This document shows, piece by piece, positions 8,734-15,108 of a DNA stretch of 15,110 bases. The DNA lies in NCBI GenBank assembly GCA_002722105.1, contig PBKF01000053.1, forward strand, positions 1-15,110, given 5' to 3'. The position numbers were made by a program, and so were the translations under genes. The notes beneath the pieces were generated by a model. It was not told the DNA's origin. It searched no databases and worked only from the letters and a program-made list of their open reading frames with translations. The first letter of the stretch is position 1, and each line of letters opens with the position of its first letter. Origin of the DNA: Fidelibacterota bacterium (GTDB taxonomy: Bacteria > Marinisomatota > Marinisomatia > Marinisomatales > UBA1611).

Positions 8734-9294
8734 TTATTTTGTTAGGGTTAGATTAGTACATGAACTGTCATCAGAAACAGTTATACTTAAAATATCATTT
8801 TCAATAGACCAGGTTCCCGTTAACGTTTCAACTGAATCTGTATCTGCATACTCAGTAATTGTAATAACATCTTCATCTATTGAATAATCAGATGTATTAG
8901 TTTCTGTAACAGAACAAATACCATCAGACAACACACCACCAAAGTCAAAACACATAGTATCTATTGGCATAATAATTGCATTCCCAAACCATTCCACGCT
9001 ACAAGAATCGCCACTTAAAGTTCCACCCCACATTGAGCACATATCTTCACCTGATAATGTGATGTTCATCGAGTTTGTTACTTTCTCTTCTGTAAACTCA
9101 AATGTCCAGATATAATTATCGCCTAGACCTGCTGTAACTGAATCCATATTATAATCAGGGGTACCAGTACAATTTGGTCCACTGTACTCTTCATAATTTG
9201 TTAGGAGCCAACTTCCTAAAATGGTTACTTCTGCATCTTCTGATTCACATGCTAAAAATAATAAAGGGAGTGCAGTTAATAATTTAGACTTCAT
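8734..9294 (-). CDS. Lipocalin-like lipoprotein with repeated Cys motif
   Basis: A 186-residue lipoprotein with lipobox LFLAC (Cys16). After the acidic start, ILGSWLLTNYEEY and the later ETLTGTWSIENDILSITV look like the first and last strands of a lipocalin-like beta-barrel, a common pattern in small lipoproteins. This is fold-level resemblance only. The middle holds a repeated motif, MC-x3-GG-x-LS-x3-CSV: Cys86 to Cys98 and Cys115 to Cys127, both 12 apart with a 29-residue period, suggesting two disulfide loops. Two further Cys lie at 42 and 179. The ribosome binding site is weak (AGAG). It lies 127 bp beyond the cyclase-like/SRPBCC gene and 74 bp before the LRR gene. Function unknown. Confidence 0.78.
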   Translation of the reverse strand: MKSKLLTALPLLFLACESEDAEVTILGSWLLTNYEEYSGPNCTGTPDYNMDSVTAGLGDNYIWTFEFTEEKVTNSMNITLSGEDMCSMWGGTLSGDSCSVEWFGNAIIMPIDTMCFDFGGVLSDGICSVTETNTSDYSIDEDVITITEYADTDSVETLTGTWSIENDILSITVSDDSSCTNLTLTK

Positions 9295-9421
9295 AAATTA
9301 ATTCTCTACTTCTTTGATTATCCATTATTCTAATGATAGAATATGAATAAAACTAAATAAAAAACAAAATTGTAGCTTGTTGCATTTTAATTTATTTCAA
9401 AAGATTCTATTTTAATCATTT

Positions 9422-10540
9422 TTAACTTAGTTCAGAACCTTTATGAGAAATAGTTTTTGCAAATTCTTTCATTCCTTGCAATAATCCCTGAAACATTGGT
9501 GGAAATTCTTTCTTTAGTTTTTTTGTTACAAAACCTGCCATTATTTTTGACACGATATTATTACCTTCAACTTGACCAAACCTTATCTTCATGATGCATC
9601 CATTTTCTACATCAACAAACTCATAAGTACCTCGTAGTGTTAATCCAAATGGTAAAGCAAATTTCAGTGAAATATATTCTCCAGGATTCCAATCCGAAAT
9701 TTCCATTTTAGACACTTCATCTCCATGGTGACAATGCAATTTAGTGCCGATTCCTTGATTAGAACCATTTTTATTGAAAATATCAATTTTATCAGCGTGT
9801 AGGTTAACCTTTCGCCACTCTGGTTTGGTATACATTAAAAAAGCAATATCTGCAGAAACACAGAATTCTTCAGATAATTCATCAATTAATAGCGGATCAT
9901 CTTTGTCAATAAAATATTTTACGTTGTTTTTACTATCTTGCCAGTTTTTAAATAAATCATTGATTAAATAATTTACTTTGCCGACATGTTCTATTTCTTT
10001 GTAACCAAACATCTTATCAGAAGAACCATAGTCTAAGTCCATTGCCTTCAGAGCAGGCTCTGTAATAAGCAAATAGGCTTCAATGCCAGTGTCATCCACA
10101 ACATTATTTTTCATCAATCGAAAAATAGTATTTACATCCGAACCTGCGAGTTCTTCGTTGCCATTAATATTTTGGTTCATGTATTCACCATAATGAACAA
10201 ATATTTTTAAATCCAGCTCATCCATGTGTTTACATGCATTACAAGTGCAATCAGTATTGATTCTAATTATATCTTTCTTATCAGAAAATGAATTATATAC
10301 TCTTTTTGAGAAATCAACCATGAACTGGGAGTTCTCGTAAGCAGTATTTTCAGCATGTGCAAAGATAGCGTCGCCCATAAATTTTGATATAGTTACAGAT
10401 TTTTTGAACTCAGGTATCATTGAGTCAAATAAATCTTTCAATATTCCATTTGCATGCTCAAGTTCGGTTTCTGCCAGAAAGCGAGTATACCCGGAGATAT
10501 CTGCAACGGTTAAAAAACCTTTTTTTACTTCAGAACTCAT
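9422..10540 (-). CDS. DUF2652 cyclase-like domain plus SRPBCC domain protein
   Basis: A 372-residue soluble protein with no signal peptide. Residues about 1-190 are a class III cyclase homology domain of the DUF2652 type. They have metal Asp14 (VADISGYT), Asp57 (KFMGDAIF), Lys53 at the adenine-specifying position, and Asn137 and Arg141 in GSDVNTIFRL. A C-x-C-x-x-C cluster (Cys98, 100, 103) precedes LKIFVHYGEY, a known feature of this family. Residues about 205-365 look like an SRPBCC/polyketide cyclase-type ligand-binding domain (EEFCVSADIAFLMYTKPEWRKV, YEFVDVENGC). It could be an active cyclase gated by a hydrophobic ligand or a non-catalytic sensor. AGAGGT sits 6 bases before ATG. A copy of the recurrent upstream element lies just 5' of the gene. 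Confidence 0.82.
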   Translation of the reverse strand: MSSEVKKGFLTVADISGYTRFLAETELEHANGILKDLFDSMIPEFKKSVTISKFMGDAIFAHAENTAYENSQFMVDFSKRVYNSFSDKKDIIRINTDCTCNACKHMDELDLKIFVHYGEYMNQNINGNEELAGSDVNTIFRLMKNNVVDDTGIEAYLLITEPALKAMDLDYGSSDKMFGYKEIEHVGKVNYLINDLFKNWQDSKNNVKYFIDKDDPLLIDELSEEFCVSADIAFLMYTKPEWRKVNLHADKIDIFNKNGSNQGIGTKLHCHHGDEVSKMEISDWNPGEYISLKFALPFGLTLRGTYEFVDVENGCIMKIRFGQVEGNNIVSKIMAGFVTKKLKKEFPPMFQGLLQGMKEFAKTISHKGSELS

Positions 10541-10564
10541 TTGGTGACCTCTTTATTTACATAT

Positions 10565-10596
10565 AATCTACTTATCATCTATTCAATATAAAATCC
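10565..10596 (-). promoter_or_regulatory. Copy of recurrent 30-bp upstream element (DUF2652 gene)
   Basis: Minus strand: a T-rich run, then ATGATAAGTAGATT. Its right half matches the copy before the beta-lactamase-family gene in 13 of 14 bases; the left half is looser. It ends about 25 bases before the ATG, leaving room for the separate AGAGGT ribosome binding site. Confidence 0.38.
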
Positions 10597-10631
10597 CATG
10601 AATATGATGCTTTTAAAGAACAAAAAATGAA

Positions 10632-11528
10632 TTAATCTCTACTATGTTTAGATAAAAAGTTCCATATTAACTGATTTGTTACTTTACCTTCATGAATGAA
10701 GTTAAACCAAATATGATCGCCATTATTAATTTTATAATGTTCCACGGATGAATTATTATCACCATTCAAATATTGGATATATTCGATACTATTATTTCCA
10801 TCGTTCAAATTTATAACATTAGGAATGGAATCAGTATTATTAAAATCACTCCAATACTCGATTGCTTCATCTACAGATAACAAATATCCATCAATACCAT
10901 CATAAGGTCTACTATAATCAGATGTACCATGCAGAATCATTACACCAACCGGTTTTGTTGGGTTACAGTTTTCTAATGCCCAATCTCCCATTGAACCAGA
11001 GATAGAAGCTATTGATGAAAATCTATCCAAATGGCAAGCTAAAGAAAAAATAAATCCCGCTCCATTCGAATAACCACATGCATAAATTTTGTTTTGATTT
11101 ATATTATAGTTTAAAGAGAGTTCATTAATAAGCGCTTCTATAAATCCAAAATCATCTGATTTACTTTTATTATCTTCACCTATTTCTGCAGTGTTCCAAT
11201 GTGGTGAACCATCATCGGAATTTAGACCTTGGGGATAAACTAAAATGAAACCAGCTGTATCTGCTACAGGTCTCATATCAGCAGTATACATATGCTGGTT
11301 AGCAGTACCTCCATATCCATGGAAGTTAAACAATAATGGAGATGATAATGATGTGTCATATTCTTCAGGAATATATAATAGATACTCTCTAATTATTCCA
11401 TCATGGATCAGAGTTGATACACTATTTTTACTAACTATATCATTTTTAACTACATCATTTTTTTCACTACAAGAAACAATAAAGAAAAGGAAAATGGTAA
11501 TAGTGAACTTTATAATATTAAAAATCAT
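10632..11528 (-). CDS. LpqC/PHB-depolymerase-type esterase lipoprotein
   Basis: A 298-residue alpha/beta hydrolase anchored as a lipoprotein (FIVSC, Cys20). The oxyanion region is FNFHGYGG (residues 67-74). The nucleophile is Ser154 in CGYSNGAGF. The acid is probably Asp204 in HGTSDYSRPYDG, and His272 in NNGDHIWF completes the triad. The layout fits the COG3509 group (polyhydroxybutyrate depolymerase, feruloyl and acetylxylan esterase relatives), which cut esters of polymers or plant and algal phenolics outside the cytoplasm. The substrate here is not known. Only a weak purine stretch (TTAAGAA) precedes the ATG. It lies 66 bp after the NIPSNAP-like gene and 91 bp before the DUF2652 gene, all on one strand. 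Confidence 0.85.
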   Translation of the reverse strand: MIFNIIKFTITIFLFFIVSCSEKNDVVKNDIVSKNSVSTLIHDGIIREYLLYIPEEYDTSLSSPLLFNFHGYGGTANQHMYTADMRPVADTAGFILVYPQGLNSDDGSPHWNTAEIGEDNKSKSDDFGFIEALINELSLNYNINQNKIYACGYSNGAGFIFSLACHLDRFSSIASISGSMGDWALENCNPTKPVGVMILHGTSDYSRPYDGIDGYLLSVDEAIEYWSDFNNTDSIPNVINLNDGNNSIEYIQYLNGDNNSSVEHYKINNGDHIWFNFIHEGKVTNQLIWNFLSKHSRD

Positions 11529-11594
11529 TTCTTAATCTATTAATGCCAGGAAAAAAACAAAATGCCACAGTAAATGGAATAGAATGTTTACTCG

Positions 11595-12020
11595 CTATTT
11601 TACAGATTTAAAGAATCTTGCATTTTGGTGGATATATGAATCTGGTTTGGGATGCATTGACCAAACTTTAGCCCATTCATCATCTGATTTTAGACTTCCA
11701 AAGAAATCGTCTCTTTCCTTTTTATTTGAATACCTTGCGACCCATGTAATATTTGATTGCCCATTTATACTCACAACTGGGTTTGTTCCACTAACTTCTG
11801 CTTCTATACCCTTGTCTACCCAAAAATCAATTAAATCAATTCTTTTACTAGCATAAGGTATAAAATGATTTTCAGCCCAATAGACATATTCATCAAACCA
11901 CTCGGATTCTATCGTATAATCTCTTATTTCATAAAGCTCTTTTTTTGTATTATTTACATCTTCACAAGATATGTTTAATACTAATGTTAATAAAATTAGT
12001 AGATAAAGTATTCGACTCAT
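11595..12020 (-). CDS. NIPSNAP-like small lipoprotein
   Basis: A 141-residue lipoprotein with lipobox LNISC (Cys19). The mature part follows the NIPSNAP/dimeric alpha-beta barrel pattern: YEIRDYTIES at the first strand, a helix with an aromatic run (EYVYWAENHFIPYA), a middle strand (ITWVARYSN) and a helix with DEWAKVW, ending in an ARFFKSV strand. The family's function is unsettled, and a lipid-anchored extracytoplasmic version is uncommon in my knowledge. The start is strongly supported by AAGGAG with seven bases to ATG. It is followed on the same strand by the esterase gene after 66 bp, so the pair may be co-transcribed. The assignment is by pattern; a stress-type antibiotic-biosynthesis-monooxygenase barrel is the nearest alternative. 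Confidence 0.72.
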   Translation of the reverse strand: MSRILYLLILLTLVLNISCEDVNNTKKELYEIRDYTIESEWFDEYVYWAENHFIPYASKRIDLIDFWVDKGIEAEVSGTNPVVSINGQSNITWVARYSNKKERDDFFGSLKSDDEWAKVWSMHPKPDSYIHQNARFFKSVK

Positions 12021-12080
12021 AATTTACTCCTTGAATATTATTTTTTATGATGCATATTAGTACAATATTTATTCTATTAT

Positions 12081-12623
12081 TTATCTCAGACTAAAATAGT
12101 CAATTTTCAAGATAAATTCCTCTTCTATTTTATTTCCAATTAATATTCCAATCTCTACTATTGAATTACTATTGAAATTACTCATTCTTAGTTGTCGGCC
12201 ACGGAACATCGGTTTCATTGATCCTAATGGGATTTCTATTTCTTGCCATTCATTTTTAGCAAAGAAATTTTTAACATAAACATGCCTATCACCATACTCC
12301 GATTTTACTCTTAATTGATAAAATTTATTATCCCCAAATACTCTAATTACAATATCCTTGTAATTGTTTAATTTCACTTTTTTTCTTAGCCTTACAGATG
12401 TAAATCCACCATAATTTTCAAGTGACACAAATCCATAAAAAAGGCCATTCCCATTTTCACTCAACCTTAATCGACCGAAAGATAAGCCTCCCATTACACC
12501 ATCATTTATTATCTGCCAATCACGAAGGTTTTTATTTTTATTAAAATCATATATCATCTCTGCTTCAAGTTTTGTATAGAATAGAATCAGAGAGCATAAT
12601 GAAATAAAAAATAGTCTATTCAT
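12081..12623 (-). CDS. CIA30-family exported protein
   Basis: A 180-residue protein with a signal peptide (MNRLFFISLCSLILFYTKLEA) that lacks a lipobox Cys at the cleavage site, so it is probably secreted or periplasmic. The mature part matches the CIA30 family (NADH:ubiquinone oxidoreductase intermediate-associated protein 30): W-Q-I-I-NDGVMGG (residues 36-46), then SFGRLRLSENG, GLFYGFVSLENYGGF and the closing ILKIDYFSL. The fold is a galactose-binding-like jelly roll. In bacteria the role is unknown and need not concern complex I. I chose the ATG at 12623; a TTG two codons upstream (12629) is also open, but it would place the AGGT only four bases away. A copy of the recurrent upstream element ends close to this ATG. 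Confidence 0.85.
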   Translation of the reverse strand: MNRLFFISLCSLILFYTKLEAEMIYDFNKNKNLRDWQIINDGVMGGLSFGRLRLSENGNGLFYGFVSLENYGGFTSVRLRKKVKLNNYKDIVIRVFGDNKFYQLRVKSEYGDRHVYVKNFFAKNEWQEIEIPLGSMKPMFRGRQLRMSNFNSNSIVEIGILIGNKIEEEFILKIDYFSLR

Positions 12624-12627
12624 CTTC

Positions 12628-12657
12628 AAATTTACCTATCATACCATTAACAAAAAT
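12628..12657 (-). promoter_or_regulatory. Copy of recurrent 30-bp upstream element (CIA30 gene)
   Basis: Minus strand: TTTTTGTTAATGG, then TATGATAGGTA and AATTT, 4-5 bases before the ATG. It matches the copy at 15079-15108 in 25 of 30 bases with no gap. TATGAT (12638-12643) reads well as a -10 box, with TTTGGT 16 bases upstream as a possible -35. Confidence 0.5.
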
Positions 12658-12765
12658 AAACCAAATATGTACTGCTTTTTGTTGATTACTTTAAGTGGCA
12701 ATTCGTCATATTTATTTTTAACCCACCTACTAAATGACCCAAATATTGATGGATTTTAATAATTA

Positions 12766-14070
12766 TCAATCGATTATGGACTGATAAATGAGAGCTCGAA
12801 TTTTATCATGATCATCTATGTCCAAAGCTGGAATCAACTGTGTAAAATAAACAACAACTAAATCTTCATTGGGATCAACCCAATAAGTTGAATGATAGGC
12901 ACCACCCCACGAAAATTCACCTACGGATCCTAACTTGCCTCTCCCCCCTAATTGTTCTACTAAAGCAAAACCAAGACCAAATCTTATTTCGTTGCCTTCA
13001 GTCCATAAAGGAATCTCTGCTATATGATTGGTTGTCATCAATTCCACAGACTTTCTACTTAGAATCCTCTTATTACCAAATTGTCCTTGGTTGAGCATCA
13101 TTTGAAGGAAGATCGCATAATCTGTAGCAGTTGACAAAAGGCCGGCTCCACCAGAAAAACTAATTCTCGGGCCATTTAGATAATGTCCTTGTCCGATCAT
13201 GCCAGCACCAACTCTTTTTCCAGGATCATCTGCAGGTTTCATTCCAATTTCACTAGAAGAATAGACCTTAGCTAATCTGTCTTTTTTTGCTAATGGTAGA
13301 TAAAAATGCGTATCTATCATTTTTAGAGGTTCAAAAATCTCTTGTTGAAGAAAATGATCTAAGCGTTGCCCCGAAACAACTTCAATTACAGCACCTAAAA
13401 TATCAATACTTAAACCATAAACAAATTTTTCTCCAGGGTGTGCATCCATTGGAAGCTTTGCTATTCGTTTTACAGTGTTCTGAATTGATTCATCTCTATG
13501 AGCAAAATACCATCCCATGATTTCTTCTTTTTCCCAAAGGTCTTCTGCCAGACCAAAGCCCCATCCTACACCAGCTGTATGAGTTAATAAATCTCGAATA
13601 GTGATCTCTCGTTTTGCCTTTACAATATTATAAGAGCCATTTCCATCTGACTCAGCTACCGTAGTATTATTATACTCTGGTATAAATTTTCCGACTGGAT
13701 CTTGAATAAGCAACAATCCTTTTTCCTGTAAGATCATTATACCCACACTAATTATTGCTTTTGTTTGAGATGCAATTCTGAATATATCGTCTTTTTCCAT
13801 AGGATCCATTAATTCCATATCTCTATAGCCAAATGAATGATAATAGACTGCTTTACCTTTTCGTAAAACAAGGACTACTCCGCCTGGCAATTTTTCATCT
13901 AGAATATATTTATCTAACTGATAAGTTAATCTATCCAGACGTTTTGAAGATAACCCGACAGATTCAGGTCGTACATCCCTAAATGGCTGGGCAAATATTA
14001 AAGATATTGTAAATCCTAATATTAAAACCCAAGATTTTGAGTTAATTACTAATAATTCTTTTTTATTCAT
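12766..14070 (-). CDS. Exported serine hydrolase of the beta-lactamase (class C/EstB) family
   Basis: A 434-residue protein with a signal peptide (hydrophobic WVLILGFTISLIFA, cleavage near Ala27-Gln28), then the S12 serine hydrolase fold. The nucleophile motif is SQTK (Ser101, Lys104). Tyr218 in FVYGLSIDILG stands where class C enzymes have YAN and EstB-type esterases have Y-x-x. Instead of KTG there is W388-G-G in GEFSWGGAYHSTYW, the form typical of EstB-like carboxylesterases. A periplasmic esterase or peptidase is therefore more likely than true antibiotic hydrolysis. Other family marks are VRPESVGLSS at the front and DLLTHTAGVGWGF. I use the ATG at 14070; a TTG two codons upstream (14076) is open too. 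A copy of the recurrent element ends just before the start. Confidence 0.88.
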   Translation of the reverse strand: MNKKELLVINSKSWVLILGFTISLIFAQPFRDVRPESVGLSSKRLDRLTYQLDKYILDEKLPGGVVLVLRKGKAVYYHSFGYRDMELMDPMEKDDIFRIASQTKAIISVGIMILQEKGLLLIQDPVGKFIPEYNNTTVAESDGNGSYNIVKAKREITIRDLLTHTAGVGWGFGLAEDLWEKEEIMGWYFAHRDESIQNTVKRIAKLPMDAHPGEKFVYGLSIDILGAVIEVVSGQRLDHFLQQEIFEPLKMIDTHFYLPLAKKDRLAKVYSSSEIGMKPADDPGKRVGAGMIGQGHYLNGPRISFSGGAGLLSTATDYAIFLQMMLNQGQFGNKRILSRKSVELMTTNHIAEIPLWTEGNEIRFGLGFALVEQLGGRGKLGSVGEFSWGGAYHSTYWVDPNEDLVVVYFTQLIPALDIDDHDKIRALIYQSIID

Positions 14071-14072
14071 TT

Positions 14073-14103
14073 TCAAATCTACTCATCATATCCTAAATAA
14101 AAA
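14073..14103 (-). promoter_or_regulatory. Copy of recurrent 30-bp upstream element (serine hydrolase gene)
   Basis: Minus strand: CTTTTTATTTAGGA, then TATGATGAGTA and GATTT, ending 4 bases before the chosen ATG. It matches the 15079-15108 copy in 23 of 30 bases. Its T-run doubles as the tail of a weak hairpin after the MORN-repeat gene. Confidence 0.45.
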
Positions 14104-14124
14104 GCCCCACGAAAGTTATGCGGT
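14098..14124 (-). terminator. Weak or decayed terminator after the MORN-repeat gene
   Basis: Minus strand: CCGCA and TGGGG can pair with one G-G mismatch around a nine-base loop, followed by CTTTTTATTT. The right arm (CTTTCGTGGGGCTTTTT) looks like half of a standard GC-rich terminator whose left arm has changed. It lies about 20 bp past the stop codon. Confidence 0.3.
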
Positions 14125-14144
14125 ATGAAATAAATATGATGTGT

Positions 14145-14828
14145 TTAATCATAAGTACTCATCTTTTTTATAGATCCATCTTTATTCCAATTTTTTGAAA
14201 AAATAATTTGACCATTTTTGAAAGTTCCTTCACTGCTCTTCTGTCCATTATTATACCACCAAGTCCACAATCCTTCATATTTATCATTTTTGTAATAACC
14301 TTCACTGAACTTATTCCCATCCTTATACCACATTGTGTATAACCCTTCTGTCATACCATTTTTGAAACTATACTCCATTTCTTTTTGTCCATTATTATAC
14401 CAAAAAGTCCAGAGTCCACTCTTTTGACCATTCCTAAAGCTATATTCACTTTTTTTCTGTCCATTTTTGTACCAGGCTTTTAATAAACCATCTTCTATAC
14501 CATCTATATAATGCCATTCATACTTTATATTTCCATTATCATACCATTCAATGGATTTACCATTCATTAATCCATCTTTATACATAGTTTTACTTTTTTT
14601 CGACCCATTACTATATAATTCTGTCCATAAACTATCCTTCTTCCCATTTTTTAACCATCCTATCAAAATTCTTCTATCACCAAATTTTTGGTAAACTATT
14701 CCATTAGCTATTTCAAAACTTATTTTTTTCTTATGGACTCCATTTTGTTCAATAATTTGGTCTATACTGTATTCTTTCTGGCCCAATATCAACCCAATGA
14801 ATAGTAATAGCGGTAGAACTTTACTCAT
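14145..14828 (-). CDS. Exported MORN-type (YwqK-like) repeat protein
   Basis: A 227-residue protein with a signal peptide (VLPLLLFIGLILG-Q, no lipobox Cys), a short unique region (residues 17-58), and seven repeats of 24 residues from residue 59 to the end. The consensus is FKNG-x-x-x-GLWT-x-WY-x-NGQK-x-SE-x-S. This is the MORN-variant repeat found in proteins often labelled YwqK-family antitoxin. No toxin gene lies beside it, and an exported antitoxin would make little sense, so I read it as an envelope repeat protein of unknown role. The last repeat is degenerate (IIFSKNWNKDGSIK). No ribosome binding site is visible before the ATG; only TATATAAA precedes it. Confidence 0.85.
   Translation of the reverse strand: MSKVLPLLLFIGLILGQKEYSIDQIIEQNGVHKKKISFEIANGIVYQKFGDRRILIGWLKNGKKDSLWTELYSNGSKKSKTMYKDGLMNGKSIEWYDNGNIKYEWHYIDGIEDGLLKAWYKNGQKKSEYSFRNGQKSGLWTFWYNNGQKEMEYSFKNGMTEGLYTMWYKDGNKFSEGYYKNDKYEGLWTWWYNNGQKSSEGTFKNGQIIFSKNWNKDGSIKKMSTYD
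14148..14654 (-). repeat. Seven tandem 72-bp coding repeats (MORN-type)
   Basis: In-frame units of 24 codons covering residues 59-82, 83-106, 107-130, 131-154, 155-178, 179-202 and 203-227. The spacing is exact for the first six; the last has one extra residue. Units 4 and 6 are closest (GLWT-x-WYNNGQK). Confidence 0.85.
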
Positions 14829-14892
14829 TTTATATAAAATTTATTTTTCAGTAATATCCAATTACCTTTTAAATATATACCTTTAGTTATAG

Positions 14893-14921
14893 ATATAATC
14901 AGCATTATCCATAAACAAAAA
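14893..14921 (-). promoter_or_regulatory. Diverged copy of the recurrent upstream element (MORN-repeat gene)
   Basis: Minus strand: CTTTTTGTTTATGGA is nearly identical to the left half of the other copies, but the right half (TAATGCTGATTATA) has drifted. It lies about 65-95 bp upstream of the MORN-repeat start codon and overlaps the T-run of the terminator of the 31-residue ORF. Confidence 0.28.
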
Positions 14922-14939
14922 GCCAAAAATAATTTTGAC
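14912..14939 (-). terminator. Rho-independent terminator after the 31-residue ORF
   Basis: Minus strand: GTCAAAA and TTTTGGC form a seven-pair stem (one G-T pair) with loop TTAT, followed at once by TTTTTGTTT. It begins 13 bp after the stop codon of the small ORF and supports that ORF being a real transcription unit. Confidence 0.6.
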
Positions 14940-14951
14940 TAAGGTCTTAAT

Positions 14952-15047
14952 CTATAAAGTATGTGGCTTATATTTCTTGGATAAGCAATACCATAACACT
15001 GTGGAAAATAATAAAATAAAACCACCAGAAAGTAAATATTGAATCAT
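14952..15047 (-). CDS. Small single-pass membrane peptide (31 aa)
   Basis: An ATG at 15047 opens a 31-codon ORF. It has a short N-terminus (MIQ), one hydrophobic segment (about residues 4-22, containing GGFILLF and VLWYCL) and a basic tail (SKKYKPHTL), so the positive-inside rule puts the C-terminus in the cytoplasm. AAGGA stands about seven bases before the ATG, good spacing. A terminator follows the stop codon and a copy of the recurrent upstream element lies 5' of it. Together these make a better case than length alone. No family recognised; small single-helix proteins often adjust membrane complexes, but that is only a general possibility here. Confidence 0.5.
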   Translation of the reverse strand: MIQYLLSGGFILLFSTVLWYCLSKKYKPHTL

Positions 15048-15078
15048 ATCTAATCCTTAACAGTGAATTATTAACATA

Positions 15079-15108
15079 AATATACCCATCATACCAGAAA
15101 CAAAAAAC
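15079..15108 (-). promoter_or_regulatory. Copy of recurrent 30-bp upstream element (31-residue ORF)
   Basis: Minus strand: TTTTTTGTTTCTGG, then TATGATGGGTA and TATTT, about 31 bases before the ATG of the 31-residue ORF. It serves as the reference copy here: 25/30 identical to the one before the CIA30 gene, and 23/30 to those before the cyclase and serine hydrolase genes. Confidence 0.5.

Noticed and set aside
9340..9400. A/T hairpin (AACAA/TTGTT) followed by T-rich sequence after the DUF2652 gene
   Set aside because: A five-pair, nearly all A-T stem with a long loop is expected by chance in this composition.
11534..11565. A seventh copy of the recurrent element before the esterase gene
   Set aside because: The T-run and CTGGCATTAAT resemble it, but an insertion is needed and the ATGAT core is lost, so the match is too weak to annotate.
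12766..14070. Antibiotic resistance beta-lactamase
   Set aside because: SxxK is present but the KTG-type motif is replaced by WGG and YxN by Y-G-L, as in EstB-type esterases; resistance is not supported.
14148..14654. CRISPR-like regular spacing of 72-bp units
   Set aside because: The units are in frame inside a coding gene and all parts are repeated at protein level; there are no spacers.
14145..14828. Possible toxin-antitoxin locus from the YwqK-type repeat protein
   Set aside because: The protein has a signal peptide and no adjacent gene resembles a toxin, so the family label is not evidence of such a system.
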